Under the pieces are notes generated by a model, which was not told the origin of the DNA, did not search any database, and worked only from the letters and a program-made list of their open reading frames with translations. The position numbers were made by a program, and so were the translations under genes. From Staphylococcus croceilyticus (GTDB lineage: Bacteria > Bacillota > Bacilli > Staphylococcales > Staphylococcaceae), in the NCBI RefSeq assembly GCF_002902575.1, contig NZ_PPRD01000011.1:1-51488 (forward strand): a stretch of DNA of 51,488 nucleotides. Direction: 5' to 3'. Position 1 is the first letter of the stretch; each line of letters starts with the position of its first letter. This document shows positions 7,687 to 16,378 of the stretch, one piece after another.

Positions 7687-10600
7687 GCCAATTTACCTCC
7701 TTCATTTTTCTAACAGCTACGTAAACATCTCGTTGGTTTCCAATTGGGCCATAATAGTTAAAGTGATAACTAATTTGTGCATAACCACCTACAAGTTGCG
7801 TAGGTTTTAAGTGAATTCTTGTTGGTGCATTGTGTGAACCACCACGTGTATCAGAAATTTCTGAGCCTGGTGTTTCAATATGTTTATCTTGCGCATGATA
7901 CATAAACATTGTGCCTTTAGGCATACGGTGTGATGTGACAGCTCTCGCAGTGACGACACCGTTACGGTTATAAACTTCTAACCAATCATTATCATTAATG
8001 CCATGTTCTTCAGCATCCTCATTTGATAACCACACGACTGGGCCACCTCTAAATAATGTCAACATACGTTCGTTATCTTGATATGTTGAGTGAATATTCC
8101 ATTTACCATGTGGTGTAAGGTAACGTAATACTAAAGCATCTTGTCCACCTTTTACTTTCTTATCTCTTGTGCCAAAGACCATAGGTGGCAACGTTGGTTT
8201 ATATACTGGTAAACTTTCTCCAAATTGTTGGAAGACTTCGTGATCGATGTAATAACTTTGTCTACCTGTTAAAGTTCTGAATGGTACTAAACGTTCAATA
8301 TTTGTTGTAAATGGAGAATATCGACGTCCATTTTTATTTGAACCTGGGAACACAGCGGTTGGTATTACCTCACGAGGTTGTGATGTAATATTTAAGAATG
8401 AAATCTTTTCTGACGCGCGTTCTTTAGAAATATCTTTTAGTTCCATACCTGTTTGATTTTCTAAATCTTCATATGATTTTTGCGATAATTTACCATTCGT
8501 TGCTGATGAAATATTTAATATTGCATCAGCTACTTTACGTGCGGTATCAATACGTGGGCGATTATTTCTTACTGAGTTTTCATCTTCATCATTCCAAGTA
8601 CCTACCATACTTTTCAATTCATTGTATTCATCTTTTACTTCATAACTTACGCCATGCGCACCTACTTTTGCTTTTTCAAGTAAAGGTCCTAAAGTGACGT
8701 ATTTATCATAGATTTTTGTGTAATCACGCTCTACAATTGAGAAGTTTGGCATTGTTTTTCCTGGAATAGCTTCAACTTCACCTTTAGACCAATCTTTGAC
8801 AATACCATATTCTGAGCCAAGTTCTTGTTTAGAGTCATGGCCTAGTGGTGATGTCACAACATCTTTAAATGTGCCTGGCAAATAATCTTTAGCCATTTCA
8901 GAAACTGCTTTACTTAATGTTTTATAAATATCCCAGTCTGAACGTGATTCCCATAATGGATCAATCGCTGGATTGAATGGGTGCACGAATGGATGCATAT
9001 CTGTTGATGATAAGTCATGTTTCTCATACCAAGTGGCAGCTGGTAACACAATATCTGAATAAAGTGGGGTGGCTGTCATACGGAAGTCTAGTGATACGAG
9101 TAAATCTAATTTCCCAACTGTATCTTCGCGCCATTTAATTTCTTCTGGTTTATCGTCTTCATTAGGTTCAGCCATTAAACCTGAACGTGTACCTAATAAA
9201 TGTTTCATGAAGTATTCTTGGCCTTTAGCTGAACTTGAAATTAAATTTGATCTCCATACAAACAATGTTTTTGGATGATTTTTTCTTAAATCTGGATCTT
9301 CAACCGCAAATTGCGTTTCTTTATTCTTAACAGAGTCAATCGCTCTTTTTAAAATTGCTTCATTAGAGTCATCGCCCGCGTCTTTAGCTTCTTCCCCAAA
9401 CAATAAGCTGTTTTTATTGAATTGAGGGTATGAAGGTAACCATCCTAATCTCGCAGCTGTCACATTGTAATCAGCTGGATGTTGGTGCTTAATATTTTGA
9501 GCTAATGGTGATTTTAATTTATCAACATTTGATTCTTCATATTTCCATTGGTCTGTCGCGAAGTAGAACCAACTTGTACCATTTTGTAAACGTGGTGGAC
9601 CTTGCCAATCTTTTGCAAAAGCGACTGTATTCCAACCTTCAATAGGGCGACATTTCTCTTGTCCAACATAGTGTGCCCAACCGCCACCATTTACACCTTG
9701 GCAACCACATAATAGAACTAGGTTTAAAACAGCACGGTAAATCGTATCAGAATTGAACCAGTGGTTAATACCGGCACCCATAATAATCATTGAGCGTCCT
9801 TTAGTATCAATGGCATTTTGTGCAAACTCTCTTGCCACTTGTGTGATTAATTCAGGTTTAATACCTGTCACATCTTCTTGCCAAGCTGGTGTATATTTAG
9901 ATGCTTTATCGTCATATGATTTTGCTTCTAATTCATGATTGAAACGTTTAATTCCATATTGACTTGTCATCAAATCATAAACTGTCGCTACATATACTTC
10001 TTTACCATCTGCTAATGTTACTTTTCTTGTAGCAATCGGTCTTTCAAAGATGCCGTCTCCTTTACTGTCAAAGTATGGGAATTGAATTGTTTTAAGTTCA
10101 TAATCTTCCTCAGCCATTGACATTGCAGGATTTATTTTAGTGCCATCTTCTGTTTCTAATTTCAAATTCCATTTTTTACCTTCTTCCCAACGTTGGCCCA
10201 TTGTGCCATTTGGTACTACAAACTGATGACTAATTGTGTCATGAATAACTGGTTTCCATTCACTATTGTCACTTTCCATTCCTAAGTCGCTTGCACGTAA
10301 GAATCTTCCTGCTTTATAACCATTTTCATCTTCATCCAACATAATCACGAAAGGCATATCTGAATATTGTTTAGAATAGTTGATGAACATGTCACTAGGA
10401 TTATCTTCATAAAATTCTTGTAAGATAACGTGTGTCATGGCTTGTGCTACTGCAGCATCTGTTCCAGGATTTGGTGCTAACCAGTTATCTGCAAATTTAA
10501 CGTTCTCAGCATAGTCAGGTGCTACCGAAACAACTTTAGTTCCTTTGTATCTTACTTCTGTCATAAAATGGGCATCCGGTGTACGTGTTAATGGTACGTT

Positions 10601-11359
10601 AGACCCCCACATAATGATGTAAGAAGCGTTGTACCAGTCACTTGATTCTGGCACGTCTGTTTGTTCACCCCAAATTTGTGGAGAAGCAGGTGGTAAGTCA
10701 GCATACCAGTCATAGAAACTAAGCATTTCCCCGCCTAGTAAATTAATGAATCTTGCCCCTGCTGCATAACTAATCATCGACATTGCTGGGATTGGTGTAA
10801 ATCCAGCTATTCTATCTGGTCCATCCTTTTTAATCGTATATAATATTTGAGCAGCAATAATATCAGTGACATCTTTCCAATTAGAACGCACATGACCACC
10901 CATACCACGTGCTTCTTTATACGTTCTAGCTTTGCCTTCATCTTCAACAATTGATGCCCATGCCGCAATACGGTTACCGTTGTTTTCTTCTAAAGCTGTT
11001 GTCCATAAATCTAATAATTTACCTCTAATATAAGGGTATTTAACACGTAACGGGCTATATTCATACCATGAAAATGACGCACCACGTGGACATCCACGAG
11101 GTTCAAATTCAGGCATGTCTGGTCCACAACTAGGATAATCAATTTGTTGATTTTCCCATGTGATGACACCGTTTTTAACGAAGACTCTCCATGAACATGA
11201 TCCTGTACAGTTCACGCCATGTGTCGTTCTGACTACTTTGTCATGACTCCATCTTTCACGATACATTTTTTCCCATTCTCTACTTTTACTTTCAAGTACT
11301 GACCAATTACCATTAAATTTTTCAGTTGGTTTAAAAAAATTTAATCCAAATTTTCCCAT
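7676..11359 (-). CDS. narG: Respiratory nitrate reductase, alpha (catalytic) subunit
   Basis: A 1227-residue molybdenum-bis-MGD enzyme that reduces nitrate to nitrite on the cytoplasmic side of the membrane. The FS0 cluster ligands are H47-x3-C51-x3-C55-x34-C90. The molybdenum-ligand aspartate lies in the SFYDWYADLPPASPQIWGEQ region, typical of NarG. The molybdopterin dinucleotide-binding C-terminal domain starts near residue 1080 (LTPHGKWNIHSTYQDN). There is no twin-arginine signal, as expected. GGAGGA precedes the ATG. It is the first gene of narGHJI-nreABC, behind a promoter with paired NreC-like and one Rex-like site. Length is normal for the family and the gene is intact. Confidence 0.97.
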   Translation of the reverse strand: MGKFGLNFFKPTEKFNGNWSVLESKSREWEKMYRERWSHDKVVRTTHGVNCTGSCSWRVFVKNGVITWENQQIDYPSCGPDMPEFEPRGCPRGASFSWYEYSPLRVKYPYIRGKLLDLWTTALEENNGNRIAAWASIVEDEGKARTYKEARGMGGHVRSNWKDVTDIIAAQILYTIKKDGPDRIAGFTPIPAMSMISYAAGARFINLLGGEMLSFYDWYADLPPASPQIWGEQTDVPESSDWYNASYIIMWGSNVPLTRTPDAHFMTEVRYKGTKVVSVAPDYAENVKFADNWLAPNPGTDAAVAQAMTHVILQEFYEDNPSDMFINYSKQYSDMPFVIMLDEDENGYKAGRFLRASDLGMESDNSEWKPVIHDTISHQFVVPNGTMGQRWEEGKKWNLKLETEDGTKINPAMSMAEEDYELKTIQFPYFDSKGDGIFERPIATRKVTLADGKEVYVATVYDLMTSQYGIKRFNHELEAKSYDDKASKYTPAWQEDVTGIKPELITQVAREFAQNAIDTKGRSMIIMGAGINHWFNSDTIYRAVLNLVLLCGCQGVNGGGWAHYVGQEKCRPIEGWNTVAFAKDWQGPPRLQNGTSWFYFATDQWKYEESNVDKLKSPLAQNIKHQHPADYNVTAARLGWLPSYPQFNKNSLLFGEEAKDAGDDSNEAILKRAIDSVKNKETQFAVEDPDLRKNHPKTLFVWRSNLISSSAKGQEYFMKHLLGTRSGLMAEPNEDDKPEEIKWREDTVGKLDLLVSLDFRMTATPLYSDIVLPAATWYEKHDLSSTDMHPFVHPFNPAIDPLWESRSDWDIYKTLSKAVSEMAKDYLPGTFKDVVTSPLGHDSKQELGSEYGIVKDWSKGEVEAIPGKTMPNFSIVERDYTKIYDKYVTLGPLLEKAKVGAHGVSYEVKDEYNELKSMVGTWNDEDENSVRNNRPRIDTARKVADAILNISSATNGKLSQKSYEDLENQTGMELKDISKERASEKISFLNITSQPREVIPTAVFPGSNKNGRRYSPFTTNIERLVPFRTLTGRQSYYIDHEVFQQFGESLPVYKPTLPPMVFGTRDKKVKGGQDALVLRYLTPHGKWNIHSTYQDNERMLTLFRGGPVVWLSNEDAEEHGINDNDWLEVYNRNGVVTARAVTSHRMPKGTMFMYHAQDKHIETPGSEISDTRGGSHNAPTRIHLKPTQLVGGYAQISYHFNYYGPIGNQRDVYVAVRKMKEVNWLED

Positions 11360-11433
11360 TTATATAAATCCTCCTACCGATCAAGGTATTTAGCTTGTTA
11401 CGTTATATGTTAATTGCTTATTAATTTAAGTTA

Positions 11434-11452
11434 ATTGTACATTTTTTCACAA
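11434..11452. promoter_or_regulatory. narG promoter with Rex-like site
   Basis: TTGTACATTTTTTCACAA (11435-11452) matches the Rex consensus TTGTGAAWWWWTTCACAA at 16 of 18 positions. It overlaps the likely minus-strand -10 TACAAT (11434-11439); the -35 region is poor, as expected for an activator-dependent promoter. Binding by the NADH/NAD+ sensor Rex would block polymerase until NADH rises. Confidence 0.55.
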
Positions 11453-11463
11453 AGTAAATATAT

Positions 11464-11498
11464 TAGGGAAATACCTATTTCATATAGCAGAATCCCTA
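11464..11498. promoter_or_regulatory. Pair of NreC-like palindromes upstream of narG
   Basis: TAGGGAAATACCTA (11464-11477) and TAGCAGAATCCCTA (11485-11498) are imperfect forms of TAGGG-N4-CCCTA, with centres 21 bp apart. They lie about 34 and 55 bp upstream of the -10 centre, the same geometry as at narT. Confidence 0.7.
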
Positions 11499-11533
11499 TA
11501 AAAATATATGCGACGTCGACCAATTTTCAATAA

Positions 11534-11586
11534 ATAAAAAAATAGTCATACAGAAATGATTAATTTATCAGTTTCTGCATGACTAT
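11534..11586 (-). terminator. Terminator of the nirBD-sumT operon
   Basis: ATAGTCAT-A-CAGAAA pairs with TTTCTG-C-ATGACTAT (11542-11586). The minus strand continues as a run of seven T, a strong intrinsic terminator after sumT. Confidence 0.85.
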
Positions 11587-11607
11587 GTTATTTCGATTAA
11601 CTATTTA

Positions 11608-12549
11608 TTATTCCGCTTCAATATATTTAGACTGATGCTGATCTATAATACTTTGGTATAACTGTTGTTGTGATATATGATAACTGTCATCATACGCAAG
11701 TAGACAGTGTTGTCCCTTTTCCGAAAAATCTTCAGCAGTTAATAAGGCTTCATCTTTCGGACCATTAATGACATATAAAGTTTCATCGTGCTGTGCTTCA
11801 CATTGTTCCGCTTTATCCTTATCAATATAATCAACCATCGCACCTAGAATACAAATACCTGGTTCACTCTCTAAATTAAGCTGTTTCAACTGATCTTCAA
11901 TCGTACTGAGCTTATCGATAATGACCTTCTGATTATAGCAAGTTGCATTAAATACAATCGCAATCGAATAATCTTCATTAGTGTAGGCAGTGATTTGCTT
12001 AATGATATGACCCAATCGTTTGATACCCATATAAATCGCTAATGTACCACCATTAATGAGATTACGAATGTCAGTTTCATGGTTAATTGAATCTTTGAAG
12101 TGACCTGTTGAGAATGTCACACTAGGCGCAATACTTCGCATCGTTAGACCTATATCCATGTTAGCTACGGCTGCACTTGCGGACGTTACACCCGGAACAA
12201 TCTCATATGCAATACCATGCGCTTTTAAGGTATCGATTTCTTCAGTGACACGTCCAAAAATAGCGGGGTCGCCACCTTTTAAACGAACGACGACGTGATG
12301 TCTTTTAGTCGCTTCCACAATCTTTAAATTGATTTCTTCTTGTTGAATATGTTTCGCATAAGGCTTTTTACCGACATCTATTACTTCAGCTGAAGGTGGT
12401 GCATATTGAATAATTAATGGATTAACGAGACGATCATACAGTATCACATCTGCTTTACGAAGGATACGTTCTGCTTTTTTAGTTAACAGGTTAGGATTAC
12501 CTGGACCTGCCCCGATTAAATAAACTTTCGGTTCTTCAATTACAGACAT
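11608..12549 (-). CDS. sumT: Uroporphyrinogen-III C-methyltransferase (sirohaem synthesis)
   Basis: Methylates uroporphyrinogen III at C-2 and C-7 with SAM to give precorrin-2, the first committed step to sirohaem for NirB. Residues about 6-245 show the tetrapyrrole methylase fold: YLIGAGPGNPNLLT at the start, DVILYDRLV, VVRLKGGDPAIFGR, and VPGVTSASA. A roughly 65-residue tail (ETLYVINGPKDEALLTAEDFSEKG onward) follows and resembles neither a HemD nor a CysG dehydrogenase domain that I recognise. The gene overlaps nirD by 10 bp, so it is cotranscribed with nirBD. In S. aureus the counterpart is annotated nasF or cobA. No precorrin-2 dehydrogenase is encoded in this cluster. Confidence 0.92.
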   Translation of the reverse strand: MSVIEEPKVYLIGAGPGNPNLLTKKAERILRKADVILYDRLVNPLIIQYAPPSAEVIDVGKKPYAKHIQQEEINLKIVEATKRHHVVVRLKGGDPAIFGRVTEEIDTLKAHGIAYEIVPGVTSASAAVANMDIGLTMRSIAPSVTFSTGHFKDSINHETDIRNLINGGTLAIYMGIKRLGHIIKQITAYTNEDYSIAIVFNATCYNQKVIIDKLSTIEDQLKQLNLESEPGICILGAMVDYIDKDKAEQCEAQHDETLYVINGPKDEALLTAEDFSEKGQHCLLAYDDSYHISQQQLYQSIIDQHQSKYIEAE

Positions 12550-12845
12550 ACGTAGACGTCTCCGTCATGTACTTCGACTTTATATGTTTCTACGCAACCT
12601 GTGTCTGGTTCTTGGACTTCGCCGTTTCTTAAATCAATCTTTTGATCATGAAGTGGACAATATACAAATTCGCCACTTACTGTCCCTTCTGATAAAGGCC
12701 CTTGTTTATGTGGACAAATATTATTAATAGCGTGAATTTCCCCACTCTCTGTTAGGAAAAGGCCAATCTGTTTACCATCAACAATCACTTTCTTCCCGAT
12801 TAACGGTGTTAATTCTTCTAAAGTAGTCACTTTTACTTTTTCCAT
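12540..12845 (-). CDS. nirD: Nitrite reductase small subunit NirD (Rieske fold)
   Basis: Small subunit of the cytoplasmic NADH-dependent nitrite reductase. The sequence keeps a full Rieske-type ligand set, C-P-H (about residue 44) and C-P-L-H (about residue 63), so it probably binds a [2Fe-2S] cluster, unlike enterobacterial NirD proteins that have lost the ligands. I choose the ATG at 12845 (101 residues), 9 bases after AAAGG; an ATG at 12854 would touch that ribosome site directly. It starts 12 bp after the nirB stop and overlaps sumT. The family length is about 100-110 residues. Confidence 0.9.
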   Translation of the reverse strand: MEKVKVTTLEELTPLIGKKVIVDGKQIGLFLTESGEIHAINNICPHKQGPLSEGTVSGEFVYCPLHDQKIDLRNGEVQEPDTGCVETYKVEVHDGDVYVCL

Positions 12846-12857
12846 TGCTTTCATCCT

Positions 12858-15269
12858 TTACACCTTCTCAACTTCAAAGATTTTTTGTGCGTCTTTATTT
12901 TCAACGATAGCTGACCAAGGTTCGCCATGACCATCAATTGCTTTTTTAGCATCCATAATTCTATCGAATAATTCTTGTTGTCTTTCAGGATCAAGTAAGA
13001 CTTCTTTAACATTGTCAAAGCCTAAACGGTTAAGCCATGGCGCAGTTCTTTCAGCGTAAATACCAGTTTCTCTGTAATACTGCATTAAAGCACCACATAA
13101 TTGAATCACTTCATCTTCTGTTTCAACAGTAGTTAAGAGTTTACCAACTGTTACATCAGTACCACCGTTACCTCCAATGTAAATTTGGTAACCATTTTCT
13201 ACAGAAATCACACCAAAATCTTTAACACCTGATTCTACACAACTGCGTGGACAACCAGAAACACCCATTTTAAATTTATGAGGTGTATCGATATATTCAA
13301 ATGTTTTTTCTAAACGAATACCTAAACGTGTAGTATATTGTGTACCGAATCGGCAGAATTCTTTACCTACACAACTTTTAACTGAACGCGTCTTTTTACC
13401 ATAAGCTGAAGCAGAACGCATGCCTAAGTCTGCCCACACTTTAGGAAGTTCTTCTTTTTTCAAGCCGTATAAACCAACACGTTGTGAACCAGTGACTTTC
13501 ACTAAAGGCACGTTATATTTCTTAGCTACTTCGCCTAATCGAATTAATTGATCCGCATCTGTCACGCCACCACGCATTTGTGGAATAACTGAGAATGTAC
13601 CATCGTTTTGGATATTGGCATGGTAACGTTCATTCGCAAAGCGTGATTCTCTTTCGTCTTGATGGTCATGAGGGTAAACCATATTTAAGTAATAGTTGAT
13701 AGCTGGACGACATTTTGGACAACCATTTTTATCTTTAAAATCAAGTACATGACGTACTTCTTTAGATGTTTTAAGCCCTTTTGCTCTAATTTGCGTTACA
13801 ATTTGATCACGTGTTAAATCAGTACATGCACAAATACCAGTTGGTTTCGCAGCCACGAAGTCATCACCTAATGTACATTGTAATAGTTCACCGATTTGAC
13901 CTTTACATTTACCACAAGAGTTACCTGCTTTAGTCGCTTTTGTCACTTCATCAACAGATGTTAAACCTTTTGTAGTAATCGCATTAACAATCGTTCCTTT
14001 ATCGACGCCATTACAACCACAGATGGTTTCATCATCAGCCATATCAGCGATTGAAGTTGATGCCTCTTCGCCACCTTTATGCAGTAAAGATACTAACGTA
14101 TAATCTTCTAATGATTCATTTTTCTTCATCATGTTATAAAATCTTGAACCATCATCAGTATCCCCGTATAATACTGCGCCAACCACTTGTCCGTTACTTA
14201 AATAGACTTTTTTGTAAATGTTATCGACGCTGTTAAAGATTTCGATGCCGTGGACGTCCTCATTTTCAACAATTTGACCTGCACTATATAAATCACAGCC
14301 AGAGACTTTTAATGAAGTAAATGTAGTAGAACCTTGATAACCATCTGTCTCTTTACCAGTTAAAAAGTCCGCAAGCACTTTACCTTGTTCATACAATGGA
14401 GCTACTAAACCATATACTTTACCAGCATGTTCCGCACATTCACCTACAGCATAAACATTAGGATCAGATGTTTGTAAATAATCATTTACGACGATACCTC
14501 TGTTCACTTCTAAACCTGCTGATTTTGCCACACTAGTGAATGGACGTATACCAACAGCCATAACTACTAAATCTGTTTCAATCACACGGCCATCAGCTAA
14601 TTTAATCGCTTCAACATCTTTATCACCAATGATTTCTTTCGAATTCGCTTGTAGTTCAATATTCATACCTTGACGTTCTAAATCTGCTTTCAACATTTCG
14701 CCCGCTTTACGGTCAAGTTGCATTTCCATTAACCATTCAGCTAAATGTAAAACCGTAACATCCATTCCTTGGTCCATTAAACCACGTGCACATTCTAAAC
14801 CAAGTAAGCCACCACCGATAACCACTGCACGTTTTTTAGTTTTAGCTATTTCAATCATGCGTTCAGTGTCTTCGATTGTGCGCCATCCGATAACACTAGG
14901 TAAATTTGAACCTGGAATAGGTAATACAAATGCGCTTGAACCTGTCGCAAAAATACAAATATCGTATTGAACTTCTACGCCCTTAGAAGTCATCACAGTT
15001 TGGTTTGTTCTATCTACTGTTTCTACTGGATCATCCACAATTAATCGAATGTTGTTTTCCTCATACCATTCATAAGGATTCATAATTGTTTCTTCGACGG
15101 TCATTTTCTTTTGTAAAATATTAGACAACATAATTCTGTTGTAGTTTGGATAAGGTTCTTTGCCGATGATTGTAATATCAAACATTGAGTCTGAGCGTTC
15201 TAATATTTCTTCTATTGTTCTAAGGCCTGCCATACCATTACCAATCATTACAAGCTTTTGTTTAGTCAT
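12858..15269 (-). CDS. nirB: NADH-dependent nitrite reductase large subunit NirB
   Basis: An 803-residue cytoplasmic enzyme reducing nitrite to ammonium. Order of domains: FAD/NADH oxidoreductase (1-about 310, with GNGMAG near the N-terminus and GGGLLGLECA in the second Rossmann motif); two BFD-like [2Fe-2S] segments (CGCNGVDK...CGKCKGQ and CACTDLT...CPKCRPA, about 420-530); and the sirohaem/[4Fe-4S] domain with the paired motifs CVGKEFCRFG and GCPRSCVE (about 635-690). The start at 15269 follows AAAGGGG; an earlier in-frame GTG (15290) lacks a spaced site. It heads the nirB-nirD-sumT operon. Length is close to other staphylococcal NirB proteins (about 800). Confidence 0.96.
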   Translation of the reverse strand: MTKQKLVMIGNGMAGLRTIEEILERSDSMFDITIIGKEPYPNYNRIMLSNILQKKMTVEETIMNPYEWYEENNIRLIVDDPVETVDRTNQTVMTSKGVEVQYDICIFATGSSAFVLPIPGSNLPSVIGWRTIEDTERMIEIAKTKKRAVVIGGGLLGLECARGLMDQGMDVTVLHLAEWLMEMQLDRKAGEMLKADLERQGMNIELQANSKEIIGDKDVEAIKLADGRVIETDLVVMAVGIRPFTSVAKSAGLEVNRGIVVNDYLQTSDPNVYAVGECAEHAGKVYGLVAPLYEQGKVLADFLTGKETDGYQGSTTFTSLKVSGCDLYSAGQIVENEDVHGIEIFNSVDNIYKKVYLSNGQVVGAVLYGDTDDGSRFYNMMKKNESLEDYTLVSLLHKGGEEASTSIADMADDETICGCNGVDKGTIVNAITTKGLTSVDEVTKATKAGNSCGKCKGQIGELLQCTLGDDFVAAKPTGICACTDLTRDQIVTQIRAKGLKTSKEVRHVLDFKDKNGCPKCRPAINYYLNMVYPHDHQDERESRFANERYHANIQNDGTFSVIPQMRGGVTDADQLIRLGEVAKKYNVPLVKVTGSQRVGLYGLKKEELPKVWADLGMRSASAYGKKTRSVKSCVGKEFCRFGTQYTTRLGIRLEKTFEYIDTPHKFKMGVSGCPRSCVESGVKDFGVISVENGYQIYIGGNGGTDVTVGKLLTTVETEDEVIQLCGALMQYYRETGIYAERTAPWLNRLGFDNVKEVLLDPERQQELFDRIMDAKKAIDGHGEPWSAIVENKDAQKIFEVEKV

Positions 15270-15370
15270 AAAATATGCCCCTTTTACCACTTAATATTTA
15301 ATTATTTATAATGATTAAAATTATAAATTTATTATTATTGCGAATTTGCAACTACTTTCTTCACTGTCAT

Positions 15371-15410
15371 TTTATAACATTTTTGGCTATTTTTGTGATT
15401 TTTTTCACAT
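15371..15410. promoter_or_regulatory. nirB promoter region with Rex-like site
   Basis: TTGTGATTTTTTTCACAT at 15393-15410 matches the Rex consensus at 16 of 18 positions and is an almost perfect inverted repeat. On the minus strand it covers the -35 position of a promoter whose possible -10 is TATAAA (15371-15376), so binding would block initiation. Rex control of nitrite reduction is known in S. aureus. Confidence 0.6.
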
Positions 15411-15422
15411 ATTTTTAAAAAG

Positions 15423-15436
15423 TAGGGATTTCCCTA
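15423..15436. promoter_or_regulatory. Perfect NreC-like palindrome upstream of nirB
   Basis: TAGGGATTTCCCTA is a perfect TAGGG-N4-CCCTA palindrome, 13 bp upstream of the Rex-like site. Its centre is 56 bp from the proposed -10, matching the distal box at narG and narT; a proximal box is not evident here. Confidence 0.75.
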
Positions 15437-15462
15437 ATACTTTATTTCTTACTTTAAATATG

Positions 15463-15496
15463 AAAAAACTCCCCTACATTGTCATGCAAGGGAGTT
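15463..15496 (-). terminator. Terminator after sirB
   Basis: AACTCCC (15467-15473) pairs with GGGAGTT (15490-15496); the minus strand then reads TTTTTTC. It separates sirB from the nirB promoter, so sirB is probably a separate transcript. Confidence 0.7.
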
Positions 15497-15503
15497 CTAA
15501 ATA

Positions 15504-16217
15504 TTATACATGTAGTTGTTCTAATCGTTCACTAATAATTAGCTTAAGTATGTTATCGAAATTAATGGACGGCGTTATATGTAGTGTACCTTCAATATCC
15601 ATTTCGGAAATCAGACGTTTCACTTTATTCACTAATCGGCCATCATATAGAAACATTGGCACAACAATTAAGTCATCATATTCACGTGATAATTGGTCGA
15701 GGTCATTTCTAAATGTAATATCTCCGTATAACGTACGGCAATAAATCGGCACTTCTTGAGTTAACTTTTCACCAAATTCCTTAAGTTCATCGTGTGCTTT
15801 AGTATAAGAGAAACTGCCGTGCGCAATTAACACAATCGCATAGTTTGTTGTAGCATCAATATGTACGTCATTGATGCGTTTTTCAACTAAACCTACCATG
15901 TAATCATGCGTACCAAGAGGCTCACTGATTTCATAACGAATGTTAGGATGCGCTTGCTTAATGCTTTCTAAAATATTTGGCACATCGACAATATAATGCA
16001 TCGCTGAAAAAATTAATAAAGGCACTACTTTGAATTCTGTTTCACCTTGGTCAATCAATCCACCAATCGTATTTTCGATACTTTTTTCTTCACTTTCAAT
16101 AAACGCCAATTCATAATTATATGTTTCATCGCTTAATAGACGATCTAGAAAGTCACCTAGTGCTTTATTTTGGTCCCCTTTACGCATACCGTGTGCGACT
16201 AAAATATTTGCTACCAA
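15504..16217 (-). CDS. sirB: Sirohydrochlorin ferrochelatase, CbiX/SirB type (nirR of S. aureus)
   Basis: A 237-residue chelatase expected to insert Fe2+ into sirohydrochlorin to make sirohaem for NirB. The protein has two CbiX-like halves, each with the strand-His motif: ILVAHGMRKGD at the N-terminus and IVLIAHGSFSYTKAHDEL near residue 125; the VPLLIFSAMHY and VPMFLYDGRLV strands match between halves. S. aureus annotations call this gene nirR and label it a regulator, but no DNA-binding domain is visible. The frame opens with TTG at 16217; an in-frame stop lies nine bases upstream, so no longer reading exists. AAAGGGATGAGGGG precedes it. It lies between nirB and nirC. Confidence 0.85.
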   Translation of the reverse strand: MVANILVAHGMRKGDQNKALGDFLDRLLSDETYNYELAFIESEEKSIENTIGGLIDQGETEFKVVPLLIFSAMHYIVDVPNILESIKQAHPNIRYEISEPLGTHDYMVGLVEKRINDVHIDATTNYAIVLIAHGSFSYTKAHDELKEFGEKLTQEVPIYCRTLYGDITFRNDLDQLSREYDDLIVVPMFLYDGRLVNKVKRLISEMDIEGTLHITPSINFDNILKLIISERLEQLHV

Positions 16218-16330
16218 TTCCCCTCATCCCTTTCTTTTTGAAAATGAATTACTAATATGTAACATCTGAATGTAACAATAGTTAATGTTGATTAAAATGA
16301 TATGTTTTTCTATGAGTTAAGTCAACGTAA

Positions 16331-16372
16331 AAAACGAGATAATTTCTCATTATACTGAAATTATCTCGTCAT
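16331..16372 (-). terminator. Terminator after nirC
   Basis: ACGAGATAATTTC pairs with GAAATTATCTCGT, with TTTTTT following on the minus strand. Confidence 0.8.
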
Positions 16373-16378
16373 AATTTT

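Noticed and set aside
15346..15744. 132-residue plus-strand ORF across the sirB end and nirB promoter
   Set aside because: Mostly antisense of sirB, runs through the terminator and both operators.
15504..16217. NirR as a transcription regulator
   Set aside because: The sequence has the two-half CbiX/SirB chelatase pattern and no DNA-binding motif.
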